Shown here in pieces: positions 1 to 8,973 of a stretch of 64,000 nucleotides of DNA. Within the stretch, counting starts at the first letter, position 1, and each line of letters begins with the position of its first letter. The translations under genes and the position numbers were made by a program. The stretch spans positions 14,994 through 78,993 of the forward strand of contig DAGJ01000012.1 in assembly GCA_002495685.1 (NCBI GenBank). Reading direction: 5' to 3'. This stretch comes from Methanobrevibacter sp. UBA412 (GTDB lineage: Archaea > Methanobacteriota > Methanobacteria > Methanobacteriales > Methanobacteriaceae). Under the pieces are notes generated by a model that searched no databases, was not told where the DNA came from, and saw nothing but the letters and a program-made list of their open reading frames with translations.

Positions 1-395
1 GACTTTAATACTGCAATAGCACCTTCTGTATTATCACCTTCACCGAAACCACCATGGGAGGCTACAGGCAAAATTATAGAATCTAAATTTAATTTTTCAA
101 TAGGTTCTTTTAAATCTTCCCCAATAATCATACTAGCACAGGTACCAACAATACCTATAAGTTTTGGTTTAAACACTTCATTAACTTCTTTAAGTGTTTG
201 TTCTAACTTTTCTGAAGCACCTAAAATAAAATCATTTTCTGTCATTGCTGTAGTGACTACACGAACACCATCAGTTTCGAGAAGCCTACCAGTTCTAAAA
301 CAGCAGCCATGAGGACCATGCATAATAATAACATCAGCATTTAAATCTCTTAAAGTATATAATGAAGCCGCAATAGGGCTAGGACGTGGATGCAT
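1..395 (-). CDS. cfbD: Ni-sirohydrochlorin a,c-diamide reductive cyclase catalytic subunit (partial, N-terminal part)
   Basis: The reverse strand reads [18 protein letters not shown], then [13 protein letters not shown] and [12 protein letters not shown]. These are hallmarks of CfbD (formerly NflD), the nitrogenase-like component that reduces and cyclises Ni-sirohydrochlorin a,c-diamide on the way to coenzyme F430 of methyl-CoM reductase. About 131 residues are present and the rest lies beyond the left edge. I chose the ATG at 395-393 because family members start MHPRP. It is preceded by GGTGAG (411-406). An in-frame TTG at 398 and a GTG at 410 are alternatives. The gene follows katA in the same direction but has its own TATA-like element near 451-460. 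Cys residues in HGPHGCC and GTCAS are expected iron-sulfur ligands. The identification is confident; partner CfbC is not in view. Confidence 0.9.
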   Translation of the reverse strand, partial: MHPRPSPIAASLYTLRDLNADVIIMHGPHGCCFRTGRLLETDGVRVVTTAMTENDFILGASEKLEQTLKEVNEVFKPKLIGIVGTCASMIIGEDLKEPIEKLNLDSIILPVASHGGFGEGDNTEGAIAVLK

Positions 396-450
396 CAATT
401 TTTTACTCACCTGATAAAATTTAATCTAATATACTTTATTGAATACAAAA

Positions 451-461
451 GTTATATAAGT
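451..461 (-). promoter_or_regulatory. TATA-like promoter element for cfbD
   Basis: On the minus strand the sequence reads ACTTATATAACTT, preceded by an A-rich stretch suitable as a BRE. A start about 25 bases downstream would give a leader of roughly 40 bases before the cfbD ATG at 395. This suggests that cfbD is transcribed separately from katA. It is a pattern match only. Confidence 0.45.
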
Positions 462-465
462 TTCT

Positions 466-490
466 AAAAAAAGTTTAAAAAAAAAATAAA
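466..490 (-). terminator. Tandem T-tract terminator after katA
   Basis: Just after the katA stop the minus strand carries a T10 run, a short AAAC spacer and a T7 run. Archaeal RNA polymerase terminates at such U-rich tracts without needing a hairpin. It separates katA from cfbD. Confidence 0.5.
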
Positions 491-491
491 T

Positions 492-1994
492 TTAACTTAA
501 AGTTGATTTAATCCTATCTTCTTGAGTCATTGAGGCTAATTTTTCAACTTTATTAATGTTTAAGTTTAAACCATTTGCAATTCTAGTCCCATACTCAATA
601 TCTGCTTTATAAAATAAAGCAACTTGCCTATATTGAATGTTTTCATTAACTCCTGAAATACTATTAAGTATGTTAGAAATTAAATGTGATTTATCTTCCT
701 TATTTAAAACTCTTCTATAAAATTCACCTACTTGTTCAAAATCAACATCTTCTACCTGTTGAGTGTGTCTATCAATTACTGCTTGGACATCAATAGTTGG
801 AGCCTTAAAACATGCTTCAGGTTTAGGACCTTCTAAAGAATTTGGATAATAATTAGGATAATGACTTCCTTTATTTACATTCATCGGCCCATCCATTTGA
901 TAAGTAGAAACTTGATTTTTTGTTTGATTTATGGGTATTTGATGATGATTTGCACCTAATCTCCATCTTTGTGTATCTTCATATGCAAATAAACGTCCTT
1001 GTAATAATTTATCCGGAGATGGACCAATACCTGGCACAAAATTAGAAGGTGCAAATGCAGATTGCTCAACTTCATTAAAATAGTTATTAGGGTTTTTATT
1101 TAATACAAGTTTACCTAATGGTATTAAAGGATAATCAGAATGATACCATACTTTTGTAACATCAAATGGATCAAATTTATAATTTTTAGCTTCTTCATTT
1201 GTCATTATCTGAACAAAAACATTCCATTCCGGATAATTCCCATTTTCTATAGAATTGTATAAATCTTCTGTTGCATAATCCGGATTTTCACCAGCCATTT
1301 TAACAGAATCTTCATCTGTAAAATTTTTTATGCCCTGTTTTGTTAAAAAATGATATTTTACCCATACATATTCTTCATTCTCATTATACCACATATAAGC
1401 ATGTGATGAAAACCCATGCATATGTCTAAAATCTCTCGGTGTTCCCCGATCAGTAAATAAAAATGTTAATTGATGTAATGATTCAGGAGTTAAAGAAAAA
1501 AAATCCCAAACCATATTTGCATCAGACAAATTTGAAGTTGGATGTCTTTTTTGAGTATGAATAAAATCTGGAAATTTAATTGCATCCCTTATAAAAAATA
1601 TTGGAGTATTATTACCCACTAAATCATAATTCCCTTCTTCAGTATAAAATTTAACAGCAAACCCTCGTGGATCCCGTACAGAATCAGCAGACCCTCTTTC
1701 ACCACCTACTGTAGACATTCTAACAAAAACATCTGTTTTTTTACCTACTTCAGATAAAAATTTAGCCCTAGTATATTCAGACAAATCATGAGTAACCTCA
1801 AAATAACCATGAGCTCCAGCACCTTTAGCATGCACCACTCTTTCAGGTATTCTTTCCCTATCAAAATGTGCTAATTTTTCAACAAGATATGTATCTTGTA
1901 ATAAAGCATAACTAGATTTTTTACCTGTAGTAATAGATGATTGATCATTTGCTACAGGGGCACCTTTATTAGTTGTTAATATTTTTTTTACCAT
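492..1994 (-). CDS. katA: Monofunctional haem catalase
   Basis: A 500-residue small-subunit catalase that disproportionates hydrogen peroxide in the cytoplasm. The catalytic His is at about residue 55 (RVVHAKGAGAHG), the distal Asn lies in the VGNNTPIFF segment near 127-128, and the proximal haem-ligand Tyr is at 338 in RLFAYEDTQRWRLG. Length and motifs are complete, so it should be active. A Shine-Dalgarno AAGGTAAT precedes the ATG. No haem-biosynthesis gene occurs in the window. Catalase of Methanobrevibacter arboriphilus is known to need externally supplied haem, so the same may apply here (inference). Haem catalases are patchy among methanogens and resemble bacterial ones, which suggests acquisition by transfer. 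It is the first of several oxygen-defence genes in the window (see fprA and rubrerythrin). Confidence 0.96.
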   Translation of the reverse strand: MVKKILTTNKGAPVANDQSSITTGKKSSYALLQDTYLVEKLAHFDRERIPERVVHAKGAGAHGYFEVTHDLSEYTRAKFLSEVGKKTDVFVRMSTVGGERGSADSVRDPRGFAVKFYTEEGNYDLVGNNTPIFFIRDAIKFPDFIHTQKRHPTSNLSDANMVWDFFSLTPESLHQLTFLFTDRGTPRDFRHMHGFSSHAYMWYNENEEYVWVKYHFLTKQGIKNFTDEDSVKMAGENPDYATEDLYNSIENGNYPEWNVFVQIMTNEEAKNYKFDPFDVTKVWYHSDYPLIPLGKLVLNKNPNNYFNEVEQSAFAPSNFVPGIGPSPDKLLQGRLFAYEDTQRWRLGANHHQIPINQTKNQVSTYQMDGPMNVNKGSHYPNYYPNSLEGPKPEACFKAPTIDVQAVIDRHTQQVEDVDFEQVGEFYRRVLNKEDKSHLISNILNSISGVNENIQYRQVALFYKADIEYGTRIANGLNLNINKVEKLASMTQEDRIKSTLS

Positions 1995-2090
1995 AATATT
2001 ACCTTATAACAATTAATTACTAAAATATAGTATTAAATAGTAAAAAAAGTTTTCGTTTTATAATATTATGAAAAAATAAATATTTTTAAT

Positions 2091-2119
2091 AAAAAAAGTT
2101 CAAAAAAAGAAAATAAAAA
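2091..2119 (-). terminator. Tandem T-tract terminator after ychF
   Basis: Directly after the ychF stop the minus strand has T8, a T-rich stretch and two T7 runs separated by GAAC. The arrangement matches the multi-tract terminators after other minus-strand genes here. Confidence 0.5.
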
Positions 2120-2122
2120 AAA

Positions 2123-3310
2123 TTAATGTGTGGTAATACTAATTATATCTCCATCAATTAATTCATAATCACTAGCTATGCGCATATTTTTTCTAGCATC
2201 AACAGCAAACATGAATTTATCACCAATATCAGAGTGAATTATATATGCTAATTCATGTGGATTAGAACCTTTAGGAACTAAAATACCATCAGGAAGAACA
2301 TTACCCTTTTGATCAGTAAATTTATGTTCATCTTGAACTGGATAAACAACAATCATATTAAGTAATTCGAATATTGCTTTATTTAAAGCTTCTTGAATAC
2401 CGGTACTGCCATATTTTTCTAAAATGTTAGTTCTAATATATTCAAGTGCTTTTATTTGATTAGCATTTAATTTTTCTGGATTTAATATTTCAAAATCAGA
2501 ATCTCCTGAAACATATTTAATTAAACCAGATTCAGCAGCTCTTACTAAAGCAAGTTCAGATTCCGCTGAAGCAGGAACTACATTAGAATATTTTTCTTTA
2601 ATACGTTCAATATTTTTATCAGCACCAGGTAAATCCGCTTTATTAGCAACTATTAACATTGGTTTAGCAATATTTAAAATTTTTCTAGTTAATTCTATTA
2701 AATCTTTTTCTTCCCATTTTGTATAATCCGGTTCAAAACCTCTTAAAGCTTCAATAATATCTTCAAGCATTATACCAGTACCAGATAATTGATCATAAAT
2801 CACTTTTGAAATATCTAAGTGTTCCGCACCAACTTTACGAATTAATCTTGTCCAATTTCTGTTAAGTATTCCATACATCCACATTACTATCTCATTTTCA
2901 AGAAATCCTATATCTTCTAAAGGATCATGTGAACCTAAATCCACGGGATTTCCTTCTTCATCAGTAGACCCTGAAGCATCAATAACATGAAGAAAAACTT
3001 TTGCTTGAGTTAAATCGTCCAAAAATTTATTACCTAAACCTTTACCTTCATGAGCTCCTGGAACTAATCCTGCAACATCAATAAGTTCTATTGGAATAAG
3101 TCTTGTTCCATCTATGCATATAGAATTTCTCGGATTACATGAAACATTTAATTCTTTACATGGGCATTTACATGTAACATGCGCAACTGCTTTGTTTGCA
3201 TCTATAGTAGTGAATGGATAATTAGCCATTTCAACTTTTGATGCTGTTGCTGAATTAAAAAATGATGATTTACCTACATTTGGTTTTCCTGTAACTGCAA
3301 TTTGAATCAT
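2123..3310 (-). CDS. ychF: YchF/OLA1-family GTP/ATP-binding protein
   Basis: A 395-residue Obg-related P-loop protein of the archaeal YchF family, thought to act with ribosomes or in stress control. The P-loop GKPNVGKSS is at residues 8-16, the G3 segment [19 protein letters not shown] at about 75-93, and the G4 motif ANKAD is present. The C-terminal 90 or so residues form a TGS domain. Five cysteines lie between P-loop and G3 (47, 49, 51, 58, 65), where archaeal relatives also carry a Cys-bearing loop. AGGGGTGAT is a strong Shine-Dalgarno before the ATG. The gene is apparently monocistronic, since T-tracts lie on both sides. The substrate nucleotide (ATP or GTP) cannot be read from the sequence. 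Confidence 0.9.
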   Translation of the reverse strand: MIQIAVTGKPNVGKSSFFNSATASKVEMANYPFTTIDANKAVAHVTCKCPCKELNVSCNPRNSICIDGTRLIPIELIDVAGLVPGAHEGKGLGNKFLDDLTQAKVFLHVIDASGSTDEEGNPVDLGSHDPLEDIGFLENEIVMWMYGILNRNWTRLIRKVGAEHLDISKVIYDQLSGTGIMLEDIIEALRGFEPDYTKWEEKDLIELTRKILNIAKPMLIVANKADLPGADKNIERIKEKYSNVVPASAESELALVRAAESGLIKYVSGDSDFEILNPEKLNANQIKALEYIRTNILEKYGSTGIQEALNKAIFELLNMIVVYPVQDEHKFTDQKGNVLPDGILVPKGSNPHELAYIIHSDIGDKFMFAVDARKNMRIASDYELIDGDIISITTH

Positions 3311-3453
3311 TTAATCACCCCTATAATAATTTTTTTAATATGTGAAAAATTTTTTAAAAATAAAAAAAAATAGTTAAATCTTATTTTATATAAGATAATT
3401 ACTTAAAAAAATTATAATAATTATTTATAAAAATTTAATGATAAATAAAAAAA

Positions 3454-4224
3454 TCAACCTATATATCTGAGATCATCATCAGATTGACCCATGGATTTAT
3501 TTACCATATCTTGTTCCATTTGTTGAGCTTGATTTAATAATTTTCGAGTTTCTTCAGCTCTTTCTTCTAATTCATCAGTATTAATATTAAATTTTAAAAT
3601 TAAAGATAATTTTTGAAGAATAGCCTCAGCAGCTTCAGCATCAATAAAATAGCCTGGAGTTTCGCCCATTAAACAAGCCCCTGACATATTTCTTAATTTT
3701 CCTAATCCTAGAATAAGCCCAGAAGCCCCAACAATTCCACCATCAGCAGAACGTATTTCAATACCTGCTTCTTTAAGAAGTTCTATATTTTCGAGGTTTG
3801 TAGCTGCTCCAAAAACTTTTGTTTCTTCAACCGGTTTGCCTGTTGCTAAACCGCCTAATGTAAATAATTGTTTAACTCCATAACTTTCTATAAAATCTAA
3901 TATTAAGCCACAAAGTTCATATTGACCTTCTGGTGATAATCCTTGAGTATTTCCCACTAATAGAATAAAATCTTGAGAATTTTCTCCTTGAGATTTTAAA
4001 TAGTAAAGTTCATTTACCATACATTCAATAATTCCATCTTCCCCAACAAATACTTGAGGAGGAAAATGAGGAGAATATATTTCGGCAAATTTAGTGGCTC
4101 CTAATTCATCAATCATATGATCTGCAGCTAATTTACCTACATGACCAATTCCAGGAAGTGCTTCTATAAAAATAGGATTATCTAAATTAATCTCTTCAAT
4201 CACATTAATTTGAGTATTTTTCAT
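3454..4224 (-). CDS. PAC2-family protein (proteasome-assembly-chaperone-like)
   Basis: A 256-residue protein of the archaeal PAC2 family, named for eukaryotic proteasome assembly chaperone 2. It opens with the typical [20 protein letters not shown] and contains FTLGGLATG and [10 protein letters not shown]. The C-terminus is a charged, probably coiled-coil tail (residues about 205-256). It is last in the operon L44e-S27e-aIF2alpha-Nop10-PAC2, 23 bases after nop10, and has an excellent AAGGAGGAAT Shine-Dalgarno. Its biochemical role in archaea is not established. A ribosome or translation link is suggested only by the operon context. The family assignment is confident; the function is not. Confidence 0.85.
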   Translation of the reverse strand: MKNTQINVIEEINLDNPIFIEALPGIGHVGKLAADHMIDELGATKFAEIYSPHFPPQVFVGEDGIIECMVNELYYLKSQGENSQDFILLVGNTQGLSPEGQYELCGLILDFIESYGVKQLFTLGGLATGKPVEETKVFGAATNLENIELLKEAGIEIRSADGGIVGASGLILGLGKLRNMSGACLMGETPGYFIDAEAAEAILQKLSLILKFNINTDELEERAEETRKLLNQAQQMEQDMVNKSMGQSDDDLRYIG

Positions 4225-4247
4225 AATATTCCTCCTTAAAGGAATTT

Positions 4248-4415
4248 TTACTTATTATCCATTTCTTCTTTCAATTTTCGACGATATTTGCCATATTTAT
4301 CTTCAATTGAATATTTAGGTGGATAAACAACTTTTAATTCTCCACCACAATTAGGACAAGTATCTTTTATAGTATAAATGTCACATAAGGGGCATTTACG
4401 CATTTTCATTTTCAT
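4248..4415 (-). CDS. nop10: H/ACA ribonucleoprotein component Nop10
   Basis: A 55-residue protein ([20 protein letters not shown] at its start) with two CxxC pairs, Cys8/Cys11 and Cys20/Cys23, which bind zinc. A basic helix [11 protein letters not shown] follows. This is the Nop10 pattern. Nop10 joins Cbf5, Gar1 and L7Ae in the H/ACA complex that isomerises uridines in rRNA. GTGAT lies 4 bases before the first ATG; the Met at residue 3 or 5 could also start it. It sits in the conserved archaeal order aIF2alpha-Nop10-PAC2. A tandem T-tract (4430-4449) lies between the aIF2alpha stop and this start, so it may be expressed partly by read-through. Confidence 0.93.
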   Translation of the reverse strand: MKMKMRKCPLCDIYTIKDTCPNCGGELKVVYPPKYSIEDKYGKYRRKLKEEMDNK

Positions 4416-4429
4416 GTTAAATCACTACT

Positions 4430-4449
4430 AAAAAAAAGTTAAAAAAAGT
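4430..4449 (-). terminator. Tandem T-tract between aIF2alpha and nop10
   Basis: On the minus strand two T7-8 runs are separated by AAC. The element lies inside what is otherwise a conserved operon, so it may be an attenuator or partial terminator that lowers nop10-PAC2 expression relative to the ribosomal genes. Confidence 0.4.
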
Positions 4450-4474
4450 AAAAATTATAAAATTAAAAATAATT

Positions 4475-5257
4475 TTAATCTAATTCTCGTAAAAATTCGC
4501 CTTTACCATTAGAATCTTCAATGACTTTAATACAATTATCTGCAGCTTTTTTTAGTGTTTTTTCTGCTAAGATATAATCAGTTGATTTAACTGTGATTCT
4601 ATAACGTGGAGCACCAACACATTGAACTTCTACATCTTCAATTTTTTCAGCAGATTCGAGAGCTTTTCTAACTATATCTACACCATTTGATTCATAAGTT
4701 TCTATATCAACATAACCAGTTATATGAACTTCTGGAGGAGTTATATTATTTTTAGCTACTTCTGTGATAGCTTCAGCCCATTCTTCATTGATACCTTCAT
4801 CAGTAAGTGAAGATTTTCCTTCATCAGCAGCAATTTCAAACGCACCATAAACATCACCAAAAATATCCATGATTTCATAACCTACTTCCTTGTAAGCTGT
4901 GTTTAAATCTTTATTTAAAGATTTAGCTGCTAATTCTAAGAATTTTTCAGCTTTTTGTTCAACTTTCCATTGTTGAATCTTTTTTGTTCTTTGATCTTCT
5001 CTTATTCTTTTTAGTGATGCATCAACATGCCCTTTTTTTGGATTAACTCTTAATACTCGAGCAACAATCTTTTGATTTTCTCTTACATGATCTCGAATAT
5101 TTTTAACCCAACCAGATGAAACTTCAGAAATATGAATAAAAGCTTCTTTTCCAGAATATTCCTCAAGTTTTGCGAATGCACCATAATTAAGAACTTTATA
5201 AACTGTACCAACAATTAGTTCTCCTTCTTCTGGCCATTCTTGACTTTTTCTTACCAT
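4475..5257 (-). CDS. eif2a: Translation initiation factor aIF2 subunit alpha
   Basis: A 260-residue protein with an N-terminal S1 RNA-binding domain (about residues 12-86, [20 protein letters not shown]), a central helical domain and a C-terminal alpha-beta domain. This is the layout of archaeal aIF2alpha. With the beta and gamma subunits it delivers initiator Met-tRNA to the small ribosomal subunit. Ser52-type regulation as in eukaryotes is not implied. It lies downstream of L44e and S27e and upstream of nop10, a conserved archaeal gene order. The Shine-Dalgarno AGGTG precedes the ATG. Confidence 0.95.
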   Translation of the reverse strand: MVRKSQEWPEEGELIVGTVYKVLNYGAFAKLEEYSGKEAFIHISEVSSGWVKNIRDHVRENQKIVARVLRVNPKKGHVDASLKRIREDQRTKKIQQWKVEQKAEKFLELAAKSLNKDLNTAYKEVGYEIMDIFGDVYGAFEIAADEGKSSLTDEGINEEWAEAITEVAKNNITPPEVHITGYVDIETYESNGVDIVRKALESAEKIEDVEVQCVGAPRYRITVKSTDYILAEKTLKKAADNCIKVIEDSNGKGEFLRELD

Positions 5258-5387
5258 TTAAACACCTGAATAGTTTTTAAGATTAAAATTAAAAATAAAT
5301 TTTTAATTAAAATCTATATTTTATATAAAATTAAAAAAACTAAAAACCAATTTTTAAAATTTTAATGAAAAAAAATAAAAAAAGAAT

Positions 5388-5567
5388 TTAGTTTAAAACT
5401 TCTTCAATATGAGCTATTATCTTTGCTTTAGAACCACGTGATTTTACAATAGTTTTACCGCAGATAATACATTTTACATCAGAAGCTGCACGATCAAAGA
5501 TAATTTGTTCATTATCACAATCTAAACATTTAACCTTTAAAAAGTTTCCTCTACCTTTACTAGCCAT
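5388..5567 (-). CDS. rps27e: 30S ribosomal protein S27e (eS27)
   Basis: A 59-residue protein with a zinc ribbon formed by Cys14/Cys17 and Cys33/Cys36 (VKCLDCDNEQ and VKCIICGKTI). It is a structural protein of the small subunit. It starts 8 bases after the L44e stop, with AGGTGATAAA as Shine-Dalgarno, so the two are cotranscribed. T-rich stretches follow (about 5361-5380) before aIF2alpha. Confidence 0.95.
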   Translation of the reverse strand: MASKGRGNFLKVKCLDCDNEQIIFDRAASDVKCIICGKTIVKSRGSKAKIIAHIEEVLN

Positions 5568-5575
5568 TTTATCAC

Positions 5576-5854
5576 CTATTTAGATACAAATTCAGGTTTT
5601 CCTGTTCTGAAAGAATTACCGATATGAGATTTACCACATTCTTTACATTTATATCTTAAATCTAATTTTTTAATCGGTTTGTTACCTGCAGGTAAAGGTC
5701 TTGGATAACCTCTGTAACCAGCGGTAACTCTTCTAAATTGTCTTTGACCCCATTTTAATTCACTTGCTTTTCGTTTTTTAGCTGTATGAACTTCATGAAT
5801 TGTATGTTTTTTACAATTAGGACAATATCTTCTTTTTTCTTTTGGTATCTTCAT
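5576..5854 (-). CDS. rpl44e: 50S ribosomal protein L44e (eL42)
   Basis: A 92-residue basic protein with two CxxC pairs (Cys11/Cys14 and Cys70/Cys73) and the segment [18 protein letters not shown]. These identify eL42, which lies near the E-site of the large subunit. It is the first gene of the operon continuing with S27e, aIF2alpha, Nop10 and a PAC2 protein. AGGTGATTAA is the Shine-Dalgarno. The long upstream gap 5855-6243 should hold its promoter. Confidence 0.95.
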   Translation of the reverse strand: MKIPKEKRRYCPNCKKHTIHEVHTAKKRKASELKWGQRQFRRVTAGYRGYPRPLPAGNKPIKKLDLRYKCKECGKSHIGNSFRTGKPEFVSK

Positions 5855-6243
5855 TTAATCACCTTAATACAATCTGAATTTTTCAGATTTCCTTTTTTCA
5901 TCTATTTTTTCTAAAAATACTATAAAGGAATCAATTAAATTTCCCAATAGCTGATGACATATCTATAAAAATAATTACAATAAACAACACCCAAGAATCT
6001 ATTAAATTTCTTAGTAGCTGAATATTACATTACTAAACTAAAAAGATTTTATTAAATATCTTATTAATTTATAAATGTATTTTTTAAGAATTAACTTAAT
6101 AGAGTTAATCTTAAATTATTTAACAATAAATAAAAATTAATTTATATAAAATTTTTATTACCATAAAATAGATACATATTGTATTTTATAATCAATTAAT
6201 ATTTAAATTTAATGTTTTTTTATTTAAAAAAGTATTAAAAATA
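5855..6243. other. Non-coding gap with an imperfect direct repeat
   Basis: No credible gene is visible in these 389 bases. A minus-strand TATA-like element (TTTTATATAAATT, near 6137-6152) could be the operon promoter for L44e. Two copies of a roughly 27-base element, at 5928-5954 and 5995-6021, share GAATC, ATTAAATTTC and AGCTGA in the same order. They are offset by 67 bases. Confidence 0.4.
5928..6030. repeat. Imperfect direct repeat upstream of the L44e operon
   Basis: Copy one (5928-5960) and copy two (5995-6030) match at about 22 of the first 27 positions: GAATC, one mismatch, ATTAAATTTC, a variable 5-mer, AGCTGA, then a diverging tail ending in ACAT. They might be duplicated regulatory sites for the ribosomal operon or simply a local duplication. 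Confidence 0.45.
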
Positions 6244-7257
6244 TTAAGGAATTTTAATTAATCTTGCTTTCCTATACTTTACAAAAATTTTTGCATTATC
6301 CCTTGGCATTACAACAATGTCTTGAGAAAAAAAAGGACCATAAACTTTTTCATCGACCCCAATTATTGGTTCTACATCTTTGAAAATGAGTAATGTGTCA
6401 TTTATAGAGTTTTGATTAATATTTTTTGAATAATTATTATATTCCTCTTGAGTCTCTTCGTTAAAATCTACAAATTGATTATCAATTCTATTTAAAATAT
6501 CAGATAAATTAGAATTTTCTTGCTGAGTAGATTTATTATTTTTTATTTCATTTTCTTTATTTAAATCAGAATTTTTGGATTGATTTTTTAATAAATTAGA
6601 ATTACTTTTTCGTAATTGCTTTTCAATGGGTTCAAACTTTTCATCAGATAAAACTTTAGCATTTTTAATTTTTTGAAGTTCATCTAAAACTTCATCATTT
6701 TTAAAATTTTTGGAATTTTCTGAATTTTTAAAATCACTGCTTTGTTTATTATTTTCTTTTTCATTTAAAGTATTAATTTCTTTTAAAGATTCACCTGAAG
6801 CTTTTTTTACATTATTAGATTTAAATTCTATATTATCTTCTTTATCTTCTAATTCTTCAGTAAATTTATCCAAAGATATATTTCCCCTATGATCCCTTAA
6901 AGTATCAATTAATGAAAAATATAAAGTTTCTTCTTCTTTAGTTAAATTTAAAGGAGTTGTATCAAGAAAATCAAATTGGGGTTTTCCTTTTTTAAATAAA
7001 TGATATGACCTATGAATATTCATTAATGCAGCTTCAGTTATTTTATGTTCTCTGCGTTCACATATTTCTGTAGCAATTCTTTGAGCATCTTTTAAAAGGT
7101 ATTGTTTATCTGAAAAAGGATCCGGACCTACAGTGGTTTTAAGTTCATTAATATAATTATTAACATTTTTATAAAAATTATCTCCTACTCTAGCTAAAGA
7201 ACTATTATTTCGCTCTTTTTTCTGAATTTGACGTAAAGTTTGAAAAAATTCTTCCAC
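6244..7257 (-). CDS. GINS complex protein, Gins51 type
   Basis: A 337-residue protein with an N-terminal helical A-domain (residues about 1-110). It has a C-terminal beta-rich B-domain (about 285-337: VYGPFFSQDIVVMPRDNAKIFVKYRKARLI). This A-then-B order is that of archaeal Gins51, part of the Cdc45/RecJ-MCM-GINS replicative helicase. The domains are joined by an unusually long linker of some 170 residues rich in Asn, Lys, Glu and Ser (about 112-282). Most archaeal Gins51 proteins are much shorter. Translation starts at a GTG behind GAGAGGATT. It lies 94 bases downstream of PCNA in the same direction, supporting a replication role. Confidence 0.82.
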   Translation of the reverse strand: MEEFFQTLRQIQKKERNNSSLARVGDNFYKNVNNYINELKTTVGPDPFSDKQYLLKDAQRIATEICERREHKITEAALMNIHRSYHLFKKGKPQFDFLDTTPLNLTKEEETLYFSLIDTLRDHRGNISLDKFTEELEDKEDNIEFKSNNVKKASGESLKEINTLNEKENNKQSSDFKNSENSKNFKNDEVLDELQKIKNAKVLSDEKFEPIEKQLRKSNSNLLKNQSKNSDLNKENEIKNNKSTQQENSNLSDILNRIDNQFVDFNEETQEEYNNYSKNINQNSINDTLLIFKDVEPIIGVDEKVYGPFFSQDIVVMPRDNAKIFVKYRKARLIKIP

Positions 7258-7311
7258 TATAATCCTCTCTAATTAATTTATTAAATAAAAAATAATTTTA
7301 TGAAAATATGT

Positions 7312-7340
7312 AAAAAAATAAGTAAAAAAAGTTAAAAAAT
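7312..7340 (-). terminator. Tandem T-tract between pcn and Gins51
   Basis: Three runs of six to seven T on the minus strand, separated by AAC and AC-type spacers, lie immediately after the PCNA stop. Confidence 0.45.
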
Positions 7341-7351
7341 AGAAAACGAAA

Positions 7352-8086
7352 TTAATCGTCCGCTTCTATTCTAGGAGCAAGTAAAAAACTAAGCTCTCCA
7401 TCTTCTGAGACCATTTTAAGACTTAAATGTAAAGGCATATCATTTCCAAGTTTAATGGTTGCAACATCTGAAAATTTATCAGCTTTTAACATTTCTCTTA
7501 TTTTTTCTAATGAAAAAATAGATTTTGCTTCTGTATCAATTTTTTCACCATGTAAATATTCTATGTTTGCATCCCCAAATTCACCTTCAGCTGATGCTCT
7601 AAATTTTTCAGAATCAACAATTAAAGCTATTTTATCAGAAAATATATCCATATCTTGAATAGAATCTTTTAGAAGAGCGAAAGGAATATCAAACTTAGTA
7701 GGGTGCTCTAATTCTGGAGGAGAAGGAGCTTCATACTCCATATCAATTAGTCTAATCTTAAAAGTTCTCTTAGCTTCGCCTTCAAAGGTAATAATAAAAT
7801 TTCCTTCATCTAATGACATTATCACACGATCATTAGATTTAGAACGTTTTAATACCTTCATTAATTCATCAGTATCTATATTAATCTTTTCAGGTTCATC
7901 GCAAACATATTCATCAAATAAACTTGCCTTTAACTCTAAATGCACAAATGTGATATGACTACGATCTAAGGCATCCAAACGGATACCTTCACTATCAGTT
8001 TGTATTTGCACTTCATCAACAATGGAAGATATTGCATCAAAACTTGTTTTTAAAATGTTAGGATCACTTAATTCAGCTTTAAACAT
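7352..8086 (-). CDS. pcn: DNA polymerase sliding clamp (PCNA)
   Basis: A 244-residue archaeal PCNA that forms a trimeric ring tethering DNA polymerases, ligase, FEN1 and RFC clients. The start [13 protein letters not shown] and the segment [15 protein letters not shown] are family signatures, and the C-terminal LAPRIEADD is typical. GAGATGAT is the Shine-Dalgarno. The neighbours TFS and a membrane protein upstream, and Gins51 downstream, run in the same direction. Confidence 0.97.
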   Translation of the reverse strand: MFKAELSDPNILKTSFDAISSIVDEVQIQTDSEGIRLDALDRSHITFVHLELKASLFDEYVCDEPEKINIDTDELMKVLKRSKSNDRVIMSLDEGNFIITFEGEAKRTFKIRLIDMEYEAPSPPELEHPTKFDIPFALLKDSIQDMDIFSDKIALIVDSEKFRASAEGEFGDANIEYLHGEKIDTEAKSIFSLEKIREMLKADKFSDVATIKLGNDMPLHLSLKMVSEDGELSFLLAPRIEADD

Positions 8087-8238
8087 TCAAAATCATCTCT
8101 CAATTAAAATTCAACAAAAGACCAATTAACTAATTAATTAGTCAACAAATAAGTTAATATTAAAATATAATATTATGATACTATAATTTAGTTTTTCATC
8201 TTATATAAATTTTTAAAAAAATAAAAATATAAAATTTA

Positions 8239-8847
8239 TTATTTTTCATCATCAAAAGATTCAGATTTCTTAACTAAATTATCCACAGAATCTAAAGCTT
8301 CCTCAAATGAAACTGAATTATTATTAACACTTGAATCTTTTTTATCAACACGTTTTTCAGTAAAAGAAACCTTATTTTCTTTTTTAGAAGAATTTGAGTT
8401 AAAATCTATATTTTTATTTATTTTTTCGAAATTAAAAATTGATTTAATATCATTTTTAATTTTTCCATTTTTAGAATTTATAGTATCGTTAGAATCAGAA
8501 GAATTAATATTAGATTTTGGATTAGTAGAAATATCAGATTTTTTAGAATCAGAAAAATCATCTGTCTCCTCAATATTTTTTATATTATCAAAAGTTTTGC
8601 CTAAAGAATTTTTAGACGAAAAATTTATAAAAAATGATATAGCTAAAATGATAAAACCTAAAATAATCAAAAATACAGAAGATGTAGCTGTTTCACCAGA
8701 TAAAACATTATCCACTACTTTATCTGAACTAGTTCCAAAAAGGTAAACACCTAATACAACAAATAGAATACCAATTACTATTGTAATAAATGTTATTAAA
8801 AAAGATTTATTAATATATTTATTAAAAAATTTATTAGAACTTTTCAA
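8239..8847 (-). CDS. Hypothetical two-helix membrane protein with low-complexity tail
   Basis: I do not recognise a family. From the TTG at 8847 the 202-residue product has two hydrophobic helices (about residues 16-38 and 57-79). A long hydrophilic tail rich in Ser, Asn, Lys and Asp follows, probably disordered. The open frame continues upstream, without any ATG or GTG, to a TAA near 8956. It encodes about 35 more residues of similar composition. The TTG lacks a clear Shine-Dalgarno, so the true start may be elsewhere, perhaps a rarer codon. It sits between TFS and PCNA on the same strand. Confidence 0.55.
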   Translation of the reverse strand: MKSSNKFFNKYINKSFLITFITIVIGILFVVLGVYLFGTSSDKVVDNVLSGETATSSVFLIILGFIILAISFFINFSSKNSLGKTFDNIKNIEETDDFSDSKKSDISTNPKSNINSSDSNDTINSKNGKIKNDIKSIFNFEKINKNIDFNSNSSKKENKVSFTEKRVDKKDSSVNNNSVSFEEALDSVDNLVKKSESFDDEK

Positions 8848-8973
8848 GATAGGTATTTCTGTATCTGAATCTTTAAAATTTTCTTCAGATTTAGGATTCT
8901 CTCCTTCATTTAAGTTATTATTGGATTTTTCCTTAATAATATCCCAAGATTATAAATTTAATTAATAAAAATT

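Noticed and set aside
5948..6018. Possible C/D box small RNA (CTGATGA ... CTGA)
   Set aside because: The first base of the C box is C rather than a purine, no C'/D' pair is evident, and the same CTGA belongs to the direct repeat.
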